From Photobacterium indicum (lineage in GTDB: Bacteria > Pseudomonadota > Gammaproteobacteria > Enterobacterales > Vibrionaceae), in assembly GCF_003026215.1 (NCBI RefSeq), contig NZ_PYOC01000012.1, positions 89,401-153,400 on the forward strand: a stretch of 64,000 nucleotides of DNA. Direction: 5' to 3'. Position numbers and translations under genes: made by a program. Each line of letters begins with the position of its first letter. Within the stretch, counting starts at the first letter, position 1. Positions 8,406-17,147 of this stretch are shown piece after piece. The notes beneath the pieces were generated by a model. That model had not been told where the DNA came from, ran no database searches, and worked only from the letters and a program-made list of their open reading frames with translations.

Positions 8406-9209
8406 ATGAGTCATTTTGAAGCCTTTATGTTAGCGCTTATTCAAGGGTTAACAGAATTCCTTCCTGTCTCGAGCTCTGCACACTTAATTCTACCGTCGGA
8501 AATTCTAGGTTGGCCTGATCAAGGGCTTGCTTTTGATGTTGCAGTACACGTTGGTACGCTAGTCGCTGTTATTCTTTATTTCCGTAAAGAAGTGGTGGCA
8601 TTACTTTCAGCCTGGATAACATCGATTTTTAAAGGCAAGCATACTGCGGAATCTAAACTGACATGGATGATTGCATTAGCCACAATACCTGCCTGTATTT
8701 TTGGCTTGTTCATGAAAGACTTTATTGAACTGTATTTGCGTTCAGCATGGGTAATTGCAACCACTACAATCATTTTTGCCATATTGCTATGGTGGGTAGA
8801 TAAGCATTCAGAGCATAAGTTTGATGAGTATCAAACGGGTTGGAAGCGTGCGTTATTTATTGGTTTAGCACAGGCTGCGGCTATTATACCGGGCACATCT
8901 CGCTCGGGGGCGACAATGACAGCGGCGTTGTATTTAGGTTTTACCCGTGAAGCGGCTGCGCGTTTTTCATTTTTAATGTCGATACCTATTATTGTGTTAG
9001 CAGGCAGTTACCTTGGTTTGAAACTGGTGACAAGCGGTGAACCAATTGATTTCAGCGCATTAAGTATCGGGATTGCGGTGTCATTCATTAGTGCTTATGC
9101 GTGTATTCATGCCTTTCTAAAGCTGGTAACACGCTTAGGTATGATGCCTTTCGTGATTTATCGCTTAGTGCTGGGTTTCGGTCTTGTTGCCTTCTTACTT
9201 AGTAAGTAA
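8406..9209 (+). CDS. uppP: Undecaprenyl-diphosphate phosphatase
   Basis: Integral membrane phosphatase that recycles undecaprenyl diphosphate to the lipid carrier needed for peptidoglycan and O-antigen; overproduction gives bacitracin resistance. The ATG at 8406 follows AAGGAT by 10 bp; the TTG at 8397 is less likely. The 267 residues form about eight membrane segments and carry the two active-site regions: GLTEFLPVSSSAHL near 12-25 (ExxxE type) and PGTSRSGATMT near 167-177. Its natural terminator now lies beyond the inserted IS element. Confidence 0.97.
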   Translation: MSHFEAFMLALIQGLTEFLPVSSSAHLILPSEILGWPDQGLAFDVAVHVGTLVAVILYFRKEVVALLSAWITSIFKGKHTAESKLTWMIALATIPACIFGLFMKDFIELYLRSAWVIATTTIIFAILLWWVDKHSEHKFDEYQTGWKRALFIGLAQAAAIIPGTSRSGATMTAALYLGFTREAAARFSFLMSIPIIVLAGSYLGLKLVTSGEPIDFSALSIGIAVSFISAYACIHAFLKLVTRLGMMPFVIYRLVLGFGLVAFLLSK

Positions 9210-9261
9210 ATAGTACATCGCACCTAGCATTTAAGTGCTGATATAAAATGTATGGTCCGCC

Positions 9262-9484
9262 CCTATATTGCAACTACAATTTAGTTATAACGGAGTTGGT
9301 TTGCGCTAATGTATTCGGAGTCCTTGTTAGGGAGCTCTCGCTTCCCAGCTCCACGATGATATCCGCGCCAGATTATCCTTAAAAAGCCCAAAGCATTAAT
9401 TGCTATTTTTTATATCAGGTTCATAATCTGGCCGATTGACCGTTTTTGTCATCACATTCACTGGCGTTGCAAATTTGGTTATGG
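9262..9484 (-). ncRNA. Candidate guide (bridge/seeker) RNA of the IS element
   Basis: The segment following the recombinase stop is non-coding and highly foldable. GCCAGATTAT (9367-9376) pairs with ATAATCTGGC (9423-9432), a perfect 10-bp stem around a 46-nt loop that contains a smaller AGCATTAATTGCT hairpin. GGAGCT (9331-9336) pairs with AGCTCC (9347-9352) around a 10-nt loop. IS110/IS1111 recombinases use an RNA from their non-coding end with donor- and target-recognising loops; in the IS1111 subgroup it lies 3' of the gene, as here. Transcription and exact ends cannot be seen from sequence. Confidence 0.5.
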
Positions 9485-10453
9485 CTATACAGCCTTAAAA
9501 GCTTGGCGGTGATAAAGCACCGCCCAAGCTATTCTTGCTAGCTTGTTGGCGAGTGCGACCACCGCAACATTAAATGGTTTGGTGGCCCTTAGATTGATCA
9601 GGCACTCTCCAAAGACTTTACCTGTTGTTTCAAGCCTTGATAAAACAGCCCTTGCTCCATGAACGAATAAGGTCCGAAGGTGCTTATTCCCCCGCTTACT
9701 CATGCCTAGCAATTTAGTTTTACCTCCCGTAGAGAACTGCCTTGGGACTAACCCAAGCCAAGCCGCCATATCTCGACCATTTGAAAAGTTGTTTGCTGAG
9801 CTGACATCTGCAATACATAACGTGGCGACAAGATCACCAATACCTGGGACTGTCTTTAATAACCGCGCATTCTTGTTATTCTCTGAAATACAATGAAGCT
9901 TCTTATCTTGGGTCTTAACTTTCTCATTGAGATAAGAGTAATGATCATGAATTGAAGTCAGCTTATTGATTAAGCTTTGAGGAAGAGGTTGATTTTGGTC
10001 TGCTAACCATTGAAAGAGCACTTTCATTTTGGCATGTCCTTTAGGAAAGCTAAGCCCAAACTCTAACAATATTGCTCCAATACGAGACATGCAGGCCGTT
10101 CGCTCTTTTATGTAACCATCTCTAACGCGGTGAGTCGCAGCAATGACTTGAGCATCTTCTGCTATCGCAGATGCATCAATAAAATCATTTTTATTCCCTT
10201 TAACGTAAGGCTTTACATATTGAGGTGGGATGAGTCTAACTTGGTGACCAAACTCAACACATTTCCGCGCTAGCCAGTGAGCACCGCCACAAGCTTCGAA
10301 AGCAATGGTTGTTGATTCAAGCTTGACGAGAAACTGAAGGAGCTGGCTACGATTATATTTTCTACGCAGAGTCTCTTTACCTGAATGGCTATGAGCAACA
10401 GCGTGAAAGCAGTGTTTGCCTAAATCGATACCTAAGATGTGGATAGAAGACAT
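9485..10453 (-). CDS. IS110-family (IS1111 subgroup) DEDD recombinase
   Basis: RNA-guided recombinase that moves the element. The ATG at 10453 follows GAGGTG by 6 bp, giving 322 residues; a GTG three codons upstream is the alternative. The N-terminal RuvC-like DEDD domain shows ILGIDLGKHCFHAV, an IAFEACGGAHW block and KNDFIDASAIAEDAQ. The C-terminal Transposase_20 domain shows VPGIGDLVATLCIADV and a block with NNFSNGRDMAAWLGLVPRQ, where the family's second catalytic residue, a serine, is located. No frameshift or stop interrupts it, so it is probably active. Confidence 0.93.
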   Translation of the reverse strand: MSSIHILGIDLGKHCFHAVAHSHSGKETLRRKYNRSQLLQFLVKLESTTIAFEACGGAHWLARKCVEFGHQVRLIPPQYVKPYVKGNKNDFIDASAIAEDAQVIAATHRVRDGYIKERTACMSRIGAILLEFGLSFPKGHAKMKVLFQWLADQNQPLPQSLINKLTSIHDHYSYLNEKVKTQDKKLHCISENNKNARLLKTVPGIGDLVATLCIADVSSANNFSNGRDMAAWLGLVPRQFSTGGKTKLLGMSKRGNKHLRTLFVHGARAVLSRLETTGKVFGECLINLRATKPFNVAVVALANKLARIAWAVLYHRQAFKAV

Positions 10454-10521
10454 ATGGTTCACCTCGTTCTGAGTGCCTACTCTAAGCGTAGAAACTTGAG
10501 AGTGAGGCGGACCATATAATT

Positions 10522-10575
10522 AAGCCCTGTAACCGTATCTATTATAAATAGGCCCAGTTACAGGGCTTTATTTTT
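10522..10575. terminator. Bidirectional terminator between uppP/IS and cca
   Basis: AAGCCCTGTAAC (10522-10533) pairs perfectly with GTTACAGGGCTT (10557-10568), followed on the plus strand by TATTTTTATTT. Before the IS arrived it would have ended both uppP and the convergent cca. Confidence 0.8.
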
Positions 10576-10595
10576 ATTTAAACAATTCCCAATGC

Positions 10596-11831
10596 TTAAG
10601 CTTTAGATTGTAAAGGCTTTATGACTAATTCCACTGCTGCAGTGCGATGAATCGCTAATTGTTCTTTGATGTCTTTTCCTTTAAAGCCCGCCGCAACAAT
10701 CGGTTTTACGTCAACTTGCTGAGCGGCATCAAATGCAGTGAGTAAAATGTCAGCTTGTAAATAGGCATCATCTTCATGCCCTGTACGGCCTCGGGCATCT
10801 GCGCGACAGCAAAGTGCGAGCTGAATAACGCGTTCAGGTTTTCGCCAGCTATCAATTTGATCCAAAATATTTACAAATGTTGCTGCTCGCATTTCATTGG
10901 CGTGATGAATTTTGGTGTGTTGAGCACATACCATTAAGGCCGTATCACGGTAATCGTTGGGTATGCGTAAACGCTGGCATAGGGCTTTAATAGGTTTTAG
11001 CCCGTCTTTACAATGCATTTTGTGGCTAGGTAGATCGTCTTTAGGTGAAAGGGCTTTACCGAGATCATGTATTTGAGCGGCAAAACGAATCACTTTATTG
11101 GGTGATAACTCTGCGGCTTGTTTCGCCACCATTAAAGTATGAATACCGCAATCAATCTCAGGATGCCACTGTGCTGGCTGTGGAACACCAAATAATGCAT
11201 CAATTTCTGGCATTACCACCTTTAACGCGCCACATTGACGTAATACGGTAAGAAAGACCTCTGGGTTTTCCGTCGATAATGACTTCTCCCATTCTTTCCA
11301 TACGCGTTCAGGGGTTAATGCTTCGAGCTCCCCCGCAACAACCATTTCTTGCATGAGGGCGATAGTTTCAGGCGCGATCGTGAAGCCTAAATGCGCAAAG
11401 CGAGCAGAGAAACGTGCCACACGAAGCACCCGTAATGGATCTTCAACAAAAGCCGGAGAAACATGGCGTAATATCTTGTTATTAAGATCCTGCCGACCGT
11501 TATAGGGATCAATTAAACGACCATCATTTTCTTGTGCAATAGCATTAATGGTGAGATCGCGGCGCATTAGATCTTGCTCTAAGGTCACGTCAGGTGCGGA
11601 ATAACAAATGAAGCCAGTATAGCCTTTGCCTGATTTACGCTCGGTGCGTGCTAGGGCATATTCTTGTTTCGTTTTTGGGTGTAAGAATACCGGAAAGTCG
11701 CTACCAACTTGCTCATAACCTTGAGCAAGCATTTGTTCTGGTGTTGCCCCTACGACCATCCAGTCTTTATCGACGACTTTTAACCCTAACAGTGCGTCAC
11801 GTACTGCACCACCGACAAGATATGTCTGCAA
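10596..11831 (-). CDS. cca: tRNA nucleotidyltransferase with HD phosphohydrolase domain
   Basis: Adds or repairs the CCA end of tRNAs. The 411 residues match the long enteric form (E. coli 412). The N-terminal nucleotidyltransferase head begins YLVGGAVRDALLG with catalytic aspartates in DKDWMVVG. RRDLTINAIA and EDPLRVLRVARFSARF follow, and the C-terminal HD domain carries HDLGK near 250, which in E. coli gives phosphatase and phosphodiesterase activities. In E. coli cca also lies between bacA and ygiM; gspAB has been inserted here. Confidence 0.97.
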   Translation of the reverse strand: MQTYLVGGAVRDALLGLKVVDKDWMVVGATPEQMLAQGYEQVGSDFPVFLHPKTKQEYALARTERKSGKGYTGFICYSAPDVTLEQDLMRRDLTINAIAQENDGRLIDPYNGRQDLNNKILRHVSPAFVEDPLRVLRVARFSARFAHLGFTIAPETIALMQEMVVAGELEALTPERVWKEWEKSLSTENPEVFLTVLRQCGALKVVMPEIDALFGVPQPAQWHPEIDCGIHTLMVAKQAAELSPNKVIRFAAQIHDLGKALSPKDDLPSHKMHCKDGLKPIKALCQRLRIPNDYRDTALMVCAQHTKIHHANEMRAATFVNILDQIDSWRKPERVIQLALCCRADARGRTGHEDDAYLQADILLTAFDAAQQVDVKPIVAAGFKGKDIKEQLAIHRTAAVELVIKPLQSKA

Positions 11832-11876
11832 AATTCGCTCCTATATTCCCGCTATTTATTTAGCAAAGATGTATCA

Positions 11877-12139
11877 TATAGCCATGTTACCTCAAGGTGC
11901 TTTGTCAGGCACAAGCTCGGAGACTAGAACAAGGCGCAACATGAGGTAATGGTTATTCCCTTGTTGATTGTTGCAACGCTGGGCTGGTTTTCTAGCTTGC
12001 GCCCCGTAGGGTAAGGCAACTCGCACCAATCTGCGTTGTTATAAAATCTCTATGTAGCATAACTATATCTCAATTTTATGCCTAGCATCTTGGCACGACT
12101 TGCCTTGCTGACTTTGCACCTTGAAGTATCATGGGTATA
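11877..12139. repeat. ERIC-like / MITE-like intergenic repeat R1
   Basis: A 263-bp segment with 24-bp terminal inverted repeats matching at 21 positions. The left end begins TATAGCCATGTTACCTC; the right end, read inward on the minus strand, begins TATACCCATGATACTTC; both continue CAAGGTGC. No ORF lies inside. The ends resemble the ERIC-type termini known from enterobacteria and vibrios. It fills much of the 586-bp gap between the divergent cca and gspA, so their promoters must lie within or beside it. The remainder (12140-12417) shows only a short AACGCC/GGCGTT hairpin near 12331-12352. Confidence 0.75.
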
Positions 12140-12417
12140 AGTCTAATTATTGCTTGAAGTTCAGACCTTTTGCTTCCTTGGTAGTGTCATTGAATCTTGA
12201 AGGTATACAATGGTATCTATCAAAGGTACTTTTGCTTTATTAGAACACAGCAATAACTATTTGAATATTAACGATCCATACACGTTCTACACATTAATAT
12301 AACGCATCTACAGAAGGTATTATTAGAATTAACGCCTTTCTAGCGGCGTTATCGAACTTATAAAAGAGAACCGTGTCGGATTATGAACTAAGTCTATTTA
12401 GGTGCAGAGTATAAATC

Positions 12418-14085
12418 ATGTACAAGGATTTTTTCGGGATAACTGAAACGCCATTTTCGATTGTTCCAAGTGCTCGCTTTCTTTATTTAAGCGAACGACA
12501 CAGGGAAGCTCTCACTCATATGCTGGCAGGGCTGTCGGATGGTGGCGGTTTTGCGCTATTAACGGGCGAAGTGGGAACAGGGAAAACAACGGTATTACGC
12601 GCATTAATCTCTCGCTTAACCCAAGAAACACAAGTGGCGGTTATTCTTAACCCTGCTTTGTCGGCTCATGACTTGTTAGCTGCTGTTTGTGATGAGCTCG
12701 GGTTGAGTTATGTGGACAATGCGAGCTTTAAAGTATTAACAGACACTATCTATCAACATTTATTGAAGAATCACAGTGAAGGAAAGCAAACTTTACTGTT
12801 AGTTGATGAAGCTCAGCATTTAATGTCTGATGTGCTGGAGCAACTACGGTTATTGACTAATTTAGAAACGGATAGCCGTAAGTTGCTGAAAGTAGTATTG
12901 ATCGGGCAGCCTGAATTGCAATATTTGTTGCAACAAGACAACCTTCGTCAATTGGCTCAACGTATAACCTCTCGCTATCACTTACTTCCATTAACCGCTG
13001 ATGAAGTCAGTGAATATGTGAATTACCGTTTACGCGCGGTAAATTGTCTCTACCCTGTATTTGACGCTTCCGTTGTTCGTCAGCTTGCAAAAGCAACGGG
13101 CGGGGTTCCACGACTGATTAACCTTGTCTGTGATAAGGCGATGCTGCGAGCGTGTCAACATTCACGCCACCAAGTTACCAAGGTGATGATGACTCAGGCA
13201 TGTGATGATGTGCTTAGTTGGCAATTACCTGCTACCCAAGCGAGTCGCCATTCCTCTGCCGCAATGCCAACAGGGTTCATTCGATGGGGAACGACAGCGC
13301 TGGTAGCTGTTTTACTCGCTGGTGGTGGCTGGTATTGGAGCAGTCAGCAGGAAGACGGTTCTACCGCGACAGCTACTGTCACAACAGTACCCGTTTCTAC
13401 CGTTCAAGTGAACGACCCCGCTCCTGTTCGTGCTGAATCTGTTGAAAATATTGAAATTGTTAAAGTGGCGACACCGGTAGAACGTCTTCAAGCGGCGATA
13501 ACGCAAAGTCGACATGAACGACAAGCCATGCAATCGCTTTATCAATTGTGGGGGTTTGACACCGCGCTTAACCAAGCGAATTGTACGACGAGCCAACGAA
13601 TTCAATTGACTTGCCATCAAGGTAATACAGATCTAAATCGATTAGGTTTAATTAATCGCCCAGCAATGGTGACTTTACAAGATAGCCAGCAACAAACGTT
13701 TTATGCTGTTGTTTATGCCGTTACAGCAAAGCGCATTGAGTTATTATTTGGTGGCGAACGGATTGCAGTTAAACCCGAGTGGTTTGAGCAACACTGGCAG
13801 GGTGAATATACCTTATTGTGGCGTCCTCCTCATGGTAGTAAAACAACCATTCGTTATGGTCAGCAAGGGCCACGTGTTGCATGGCTTAGTCAGCAACTCA
13901 ATTCCTTTTTAGGAGAAACTCAAACTCATTCTGATTATTTTGGTCAATCGGTATTAGAGAAATTGCGTCGTTTTCAGCGATCGCAAGATTTAGCTGCAGA
14001 TGGTATAGCGGGTCCTTTGACGCTAATGGTACTTGATTCTGCGTTGAATCTGCCTGGCCCGACATTGCAACCGGAGAGAAGCTAA
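12418..14085 (+). CDS. gspA: General secretion pathway protein A (ExeA/GspA ATPase)
   Basis: AAA+ membrane ATPase that, with GspB, helps place the type II secretion secretin in the outer membrane by remodelling or binding peptidoglycan. The 555 residues begin YKDFFGITETPFSIVP, typical of ExeA. Walker A is GEVGTGKTT at 50-58 and Walker B LLLVDEAQHL near 121-130. One membrane segment (about 291-308) precedes a periplasmic part ending in a peptidoglycan-binding domain near 475-545 (RRFQRSQDLAADGIAGPLT). Its stop shares one base with the gspB start. The other type II secretion genes are not in the window. Confidence 0.93.
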   Translation: MYKDFFGITETPFSIVPSARFLYLSERHREALTHMLAGLSDGGGFALLTGEVGTGKTTVLRALISRLTQETQVAVILNPALSAHDLLAAVCDELGLSYVDNASFKVLTDTIYQHLLKNHSEGKQTLLLVDEAQHLMSDVLEQLRLLTNLETDSRKLLKVVLIGQPELQYLLQQDNLRQLAQRITSRYHLLPLTADEVSEYVNYRLRAVNCLYPVFDASVVRQLAKATGGVPRLINLVCDKAMLRACQHSRHQVTKVMMTQACDDVLSWQLPATQASRHSSAAMPTGFIRWGTTALVAVLLAGGGWYWSSQQEDGSTATATVTTVPVSTVQVNDPAPVRAESVENIEIVKVATPVERLQAAITQSRHERQAMQSLYQLWGFDTALNQANCTTSQRIQLTCHQGNTDLNRLGLINRPAMVTLQDSQQQTFYAVVYAVTAKRIELLFGGERIAVKPEWFEQHWQGEYTLLWRPPHGSKTTIRYGQQGPRVAWLSQQLNSFLGETQTHSDYFGQSVLEKLRRFQRSQDLAADGIAGPLTLMVLDSALNLPGPTLQPERS

Positions 14086-15032
14086 TGTCCAATTTGTTGA
14101 ACGCGATAGAGCAGTCAGAGCAAGGACACTCAGCACAACAATCTCAGCCTGTTACTCATCAAGTGCCTCATGGCAATGCGGTGGTACATTCATTAAAACA
14201 AGATAAACTGACACCGAAAGTACCCAGTTGGTTACTGCCGTTGGTGATAGCTATTCTACCGGCCGTATTGATCGTCGGTTATAAGATACAAATGTCTTCT
14301 GAAACCGTGCTTACGGCACAATCGCTTGCACCACTGACTCAGCCTCAGGAGGTGCGAGTTATTGCCCCTGAGCGTGCGATACAGAGCGTAGCGGCGATTA
14401 AATCGGTAAAGGCTAAGCCAGCAAGGGTAAGCAGCGCAGACGGTCAATTTGTGTTTTTAGCCTATCCAGAGTTAGTGACAGAACCATTACCTTTAGGTGA
14501 TAGCCAATATTTAGCTCAACCTGCCTATGCTGAGATTCAGACCGATACTCGACCAGCAAGCGTACCTGTATCTCGACAGGAGGCTGAACGTTATACCAAT
14601 GAAAGTGCAAGTCGTGATCGTTCAGCATCTGCTGATACCGATCTTTTGCAATTGGATGACCTTGATTTGTCTGGCTTATCACCACAACTTGCCCGACAGT
14701 TGAAATCGGCTATTGCAGCAACAGGTGAGACGCCGTATTACGATAGCGAACCTACAGAAAGACGATCAGTGCCGCAAACTAACCCTGAACCAGCCATTGT
14801 GCCTCTTGGTCAATTGCCTGTTGCCGTTCAGGAGCGCTTACCGTCACTGAACTTTGAGCAGCATATTTACTCATCAACGCCAGAAAGCCGTTGGGTGAAA
14901 GTGAATGGTCGAGAGGTGTTTGAAGGTGACGAGATCGCTGATGGTGTGAAAATCTACCGAATTGATCCACGGCAAGTTGTGTTGGCATTTGATGGTTATT
15001 TAGTTTCGATGCCAGCGCTTTCTGAGTGGTAA
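14085..15032 (+). CDS. gspB: General secretion pathway protein B
   Basis: Partner of GspA: a 315-residue inner-membrane protein with a short cytoplasmic N-terminus, one membrane helix near 47-66 (WLLPLVIAILPAVLIVGYKI) and a long low-complexity periplasmic linker. The conserved C-terminal GspB/PulB domain (about 255-315) contains WVKVNGREVFEGDEI, with YRIDPRQVVLAFDG after it. It overlaps gspA by 1 bp and is followed by a strong terminator, so gspAB is a two-gene operon. Confidence 0.9.
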   Translation: MSNLLNAIEQSEQGHSAQQSQPVTHQVPHGNAVVHSLKQDKLTPKVPSWLLPLVIAILPAVLIVGYKIQMSSETVLTAQSLAPLTQPQEVRVIAPERAIQSVAAIKSVKAKPARVSSADGQFVFLAYPELVTEPLPLGDSQYLAQPAYAEIQTDTRPASVPVSRQEAERYTNESASRDRSASADTDLLQLDDLDLSGLSPQLARQLKSAIAATGETPYYDSEPTERRSVPQTNPEPAIVPLGQLPVAVQERLPSLNFEQHIYSSTPESRWVKVNGREVFEGDEIADGVKIYRIDPRQVVLAFDGYLVSMPALSEW

Positions 15033-15036
15033 GTGT

Positions 15037-15056
15037 TTTGAGGTAGCTTGGGTATA
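15037..15056. repeat. Solo end of the ERIC-like repeat family
   Basis: Read on the minus strand this begins TATACCCAAGCTACCTC, matching the left end of repeat R2 (45639) at 16 of its first 17 positions. No second end is evident, so it is probably a decayed copy. It lies just after gspB. Confidence 0.5.
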
Positions 15057-15070
15057 CCGTTAATAGATAA

Positions 15071-15100
15071 AAAAATGGCAGCCCATAGGCTGCCATTTTT
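15071..15100. terminator. Bidirectional terminator between gspB and ygiM
   Basis: AAAAATGGCAGCC (15071-15083), loop CATA, then the exact complement (15088-15100): a 13-bp stem ending in A- and T-runs, serving both convergent genes. Confidence 0.9.
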
Positions 15101-15116
15101 ATAAGGTAATCTATTA

Positions 15117-15734
15117 TTACGCCCAGCCATTATTACGCTTACGGCGACGTGGAATGATATGTGGAAGTACTAGACCAAGTAGCAAGCCAAAACCAGCCAC
15201 CATACTGCCATACGTAAACCACTTCATGAGTAGGTCATCTTTCTGAGTGTCAATTTTCGCACGTAACTCACGAATCTCGGCTTGAGATGCCGTTAATTGA
15301 TCATTCATTTTAATGCTTTTCTCTTCCATTTCACTGATTTGAGTATTGCGTAGCGCCAGTGAATTTTTCAATCCTGCATTTTGCTCATCGCTTGATTTTG
15401 TCGCTTCAGCAAGCGCTGCTTTTACTTTTGTTAATTCACTTTCAAGAGCTGGTACACGAGCTTGTAAGCCAACTTGACGAGAAACGAAGTCTGAGTTTAC
15501 CCAACCGGAGCGTCCACGGTCATCGGTAACGCGGCTAAAGCCCGTTTCTTTGTTGGTTTCCAGTAATGCTACTTTGGTACCCGCATTCACACTACCGATA
15601 ATACGGAATTGAGTGCTTGGACCTTTGTGCATGTAAGTGAATAAGTTGTCCGAAATATAACGAACTTGCTCAGCTTGCACAGGAGCTGTAACAACAGCGC
15701 AAGCTAATAATAAAATGCTAATTAGATGCTTCAC
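15117..15734 (-). CDS. ygiM: SH3-domain membrane protein, YgiM family (TIGR04211)
   Basis: A 205-residue envelope protein. A cleavable signal peptide (1-21, ending VQAEQ) is followed by a bacterial SH3 domain (about 22-90; YMHKGPSTQFRIIGSV, GWVNSDFVS), a coiled coil (about 95-165) rich in E, K, Q and A, and a C-terminal membrane helix (WFTYGSMVAGFGLLLGLVLP) followed by an arginine-rich cytoplasmic tail. The family may interact with the cell wall but its function is not established. It neighbours ygiF and cca in E. coli too. Confidence 0.9.
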   Translation of the reverse strand: MKHLISILLLACAVVTAPVQAEQVRYISDNLFTYMHKGPSTQFRIIGSVNAGTKVALLETNKETGFSRVTDDRGRSGWVNSDFVSRQVGLQARVPALESELTKVKAALAEATKSSDEQNAGLKNSLALRNTQISEMEEKSIKMNDQLTASQAEIRELRAKIDTQKDDLLMKWFTYGSMVAGFGLLLGLVLPHIIPRRRKRNNGWA

Positions 15735-15803
15735 AATTTGATCCTTGAGGAGCCGTATTCTTTAAGAGCACAGATACTAAAAACTTTGTGCCTTAGGTGC
15801 AAG

Positions 15804-15832
15804 AAAAGAGGGAGGCAAAGCCTCCCTCTTTT
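15804..15832 (-). terminator. Terminator of the pit operon
   Basis: A perfect 13-bp stem AAAAGAGGGAGGC / GCCTCCCTCTTTT with a 3-nt loop, 16 bp after the pit stop codon. It also lies upstream of ygiM, separating the two units. Confidence 0.85.
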
Positions 15833-15847
15833 GAACCTGAGTCACGA

Positions 15848-17116
15848 TTAACCAAAAATAGCTTGCATTATGTAGAAGAAAACAACAGCAAGTAGGGCGC
15901 CAGCAGGTAACGTTATAACCCAAGACGCGACGATGTTACGCACGACGCCTAAGTTCAACGCTCCAATACCACGGGCGAAAGCAACACCAATTACACCACC
16001 AACTAATGTTTGTGTTGTAGAGATTGGCAAGCCAGTACCAGATGCTAATACCACGGTTGATGCTGTTGCTAACTGAGCAGCAAAGCCTCGACTTGGTGTT
16101 AGTTCTGTAATACCAGTACCAACAGTGGCCATTACTTTGTGCCCCATTGTTGCTAGACCAATAACAATACCGATACCACCTAATGGTAGAATCCACCATG
16201 CTATTGTTGTTTTCTCAGCAATTTGTCCCATGTTCTGAACGGTTGATACAACCGCAGATAGAGGACCAATCGCATTAGCTACATCATTGGAACCATGAGC
16301 AAATGCCATCGCACACGCTGTAACAACCATTAATAGGCTGAATACGCGTTCTACGCCAGCATAGCCATTGCTATCAACTGAGCTACCATCGTCAGTGTAC
16401 TTTTTACTGATATAGATATAACCAAAAATCATAATCAGAGTAGATACAGCAGCCGATGCCGCCCAAGCTTCACCACTTGATAGATGTAATCCAACGTGTT
16501 TTAGCCCTTTTGTAATTGTTACCAACGCAATGACCATCGCAGTGATAAACATATAAACAGGGACAAAACGCTTGGCATTTATCAAGGGGTTATCAGTATC
16601 GAAAATGAGGCGCTGAGCACTGATAAAGATCAGGTAAGCAAAGAGACCTGAAATTAAAGGAGTAATAAGCCAGCTACCGACAATGCCCTGAACCGAGTGC
16701 CAATCCACAGCTTCAGTACCAACCGAAATACACGCAAAACCGATGATAGCACCGATGATTGAGTGTGTTGTTGATACCGGCCAGCCCATATAAGAAGCTA
16801 GCAATAGCCATGTTCCAGCAGCAAGAAGAGCTGACATCATACCGTAAACCAAAACTTCTGGTTGATCAGTATAAAACGACATGTCGATAACACCCTTACG
16901 GATAGTATCTGTTACTTCACCACCCGCAAGGTAAGCACCTGCGAATTCAAAAATCATCGCAATGATGATTGCTTGTTTAACGGTAAGTGCCTTTGAACCT
17001 ACTGAAGTACCCATAGCATTGGCAACATCGTTTGCACCAATACCAATCGCCATCAAAAGACCGAAGATAGCCGCCACCAAAATAAGAATGGTGCCGTAGT
17101 TAGCCAGGATTTCCAT
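15848..17116 (-). CDS. pitA: Low-affinity inorganic phosphate transporter, PiT family
   Basis: A 422-residue inner-membrane carrier of the PHO4/PiT family, which takes up metal-phosphate complexes by proton or sodium symport. The two inverted signature repeats are present: GIGANDVANAMGTSVGSKAL near 26-45 and AHGSNDVANAIGPLSAVVST near 270-290. About ten membrane segments can be counted. It is shorter than E. coli PitA (499) because the central loop is reduced. It is 31 bp after the PhoU-like gene, so the two are co-transcribed. Confidence 0.93.
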   Translation of the reverse strand: MEILANYGTILILVAAIFGLLMAIGIGANDVANAMGTSVGSKALTVKQAIIIAMIFEFAGAYLAGGEVTDTIRKGVIDMSFYTDQPEVLVYGMMSALLAAGTWLLLASYMGWPVSTTHSIIGAIIGFACISVGTEAVDWHSVQGIVGSWLITPLISGLFAYLIFISAQRLIFDTDNPLINAKRFVPVYMFITAMVIALVTITKGLKHVGLHLSSGEAWAASAAVSTLIMIFGYIYISKKYTDDGSSVDSNGYAGVERVFSLLMVVTACAMAFAHGSNDVANAIGPLSAVVSTVQNMGQIAEKTTIAWWILPLGGIGIVIGLATMGHKVMATVGTGITELTPSRGFAAQLATASTVVLASGTGLPISTTQTLVGGVIGVAFARGIGALNLGVVRNIVASWVITLPAGALLAVVFFYIMQAIFG

Positions 17117-17147
17117 TGTAAAACCTTGTTATTTTAAATTCTCGTGC

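Larger units (their letters stand above)
9251..10516 (-). mobile_element. IS110-family element, IS1111 subgroup
   Basis: A complete-looking element of about 1.27 kb. Perfect 11-bp inverted repeats, TATGGTCCGCC (9251-9261) and GGCGGACCATA (10506-10516), bracket one DEDD recombinase gene and a ~220-bp non-coding region after its stop codon. Short subterminal inverted repeats and a long 3' non-coding end are typical of the IS1111 subgroup; plain IS110 members lack such repeats. True tips are probably a few bases outside the repeats. No target duplication is visible, as expected for the family. It sits between uppP and the uppP/cca terminator. Confidence 0.85.
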
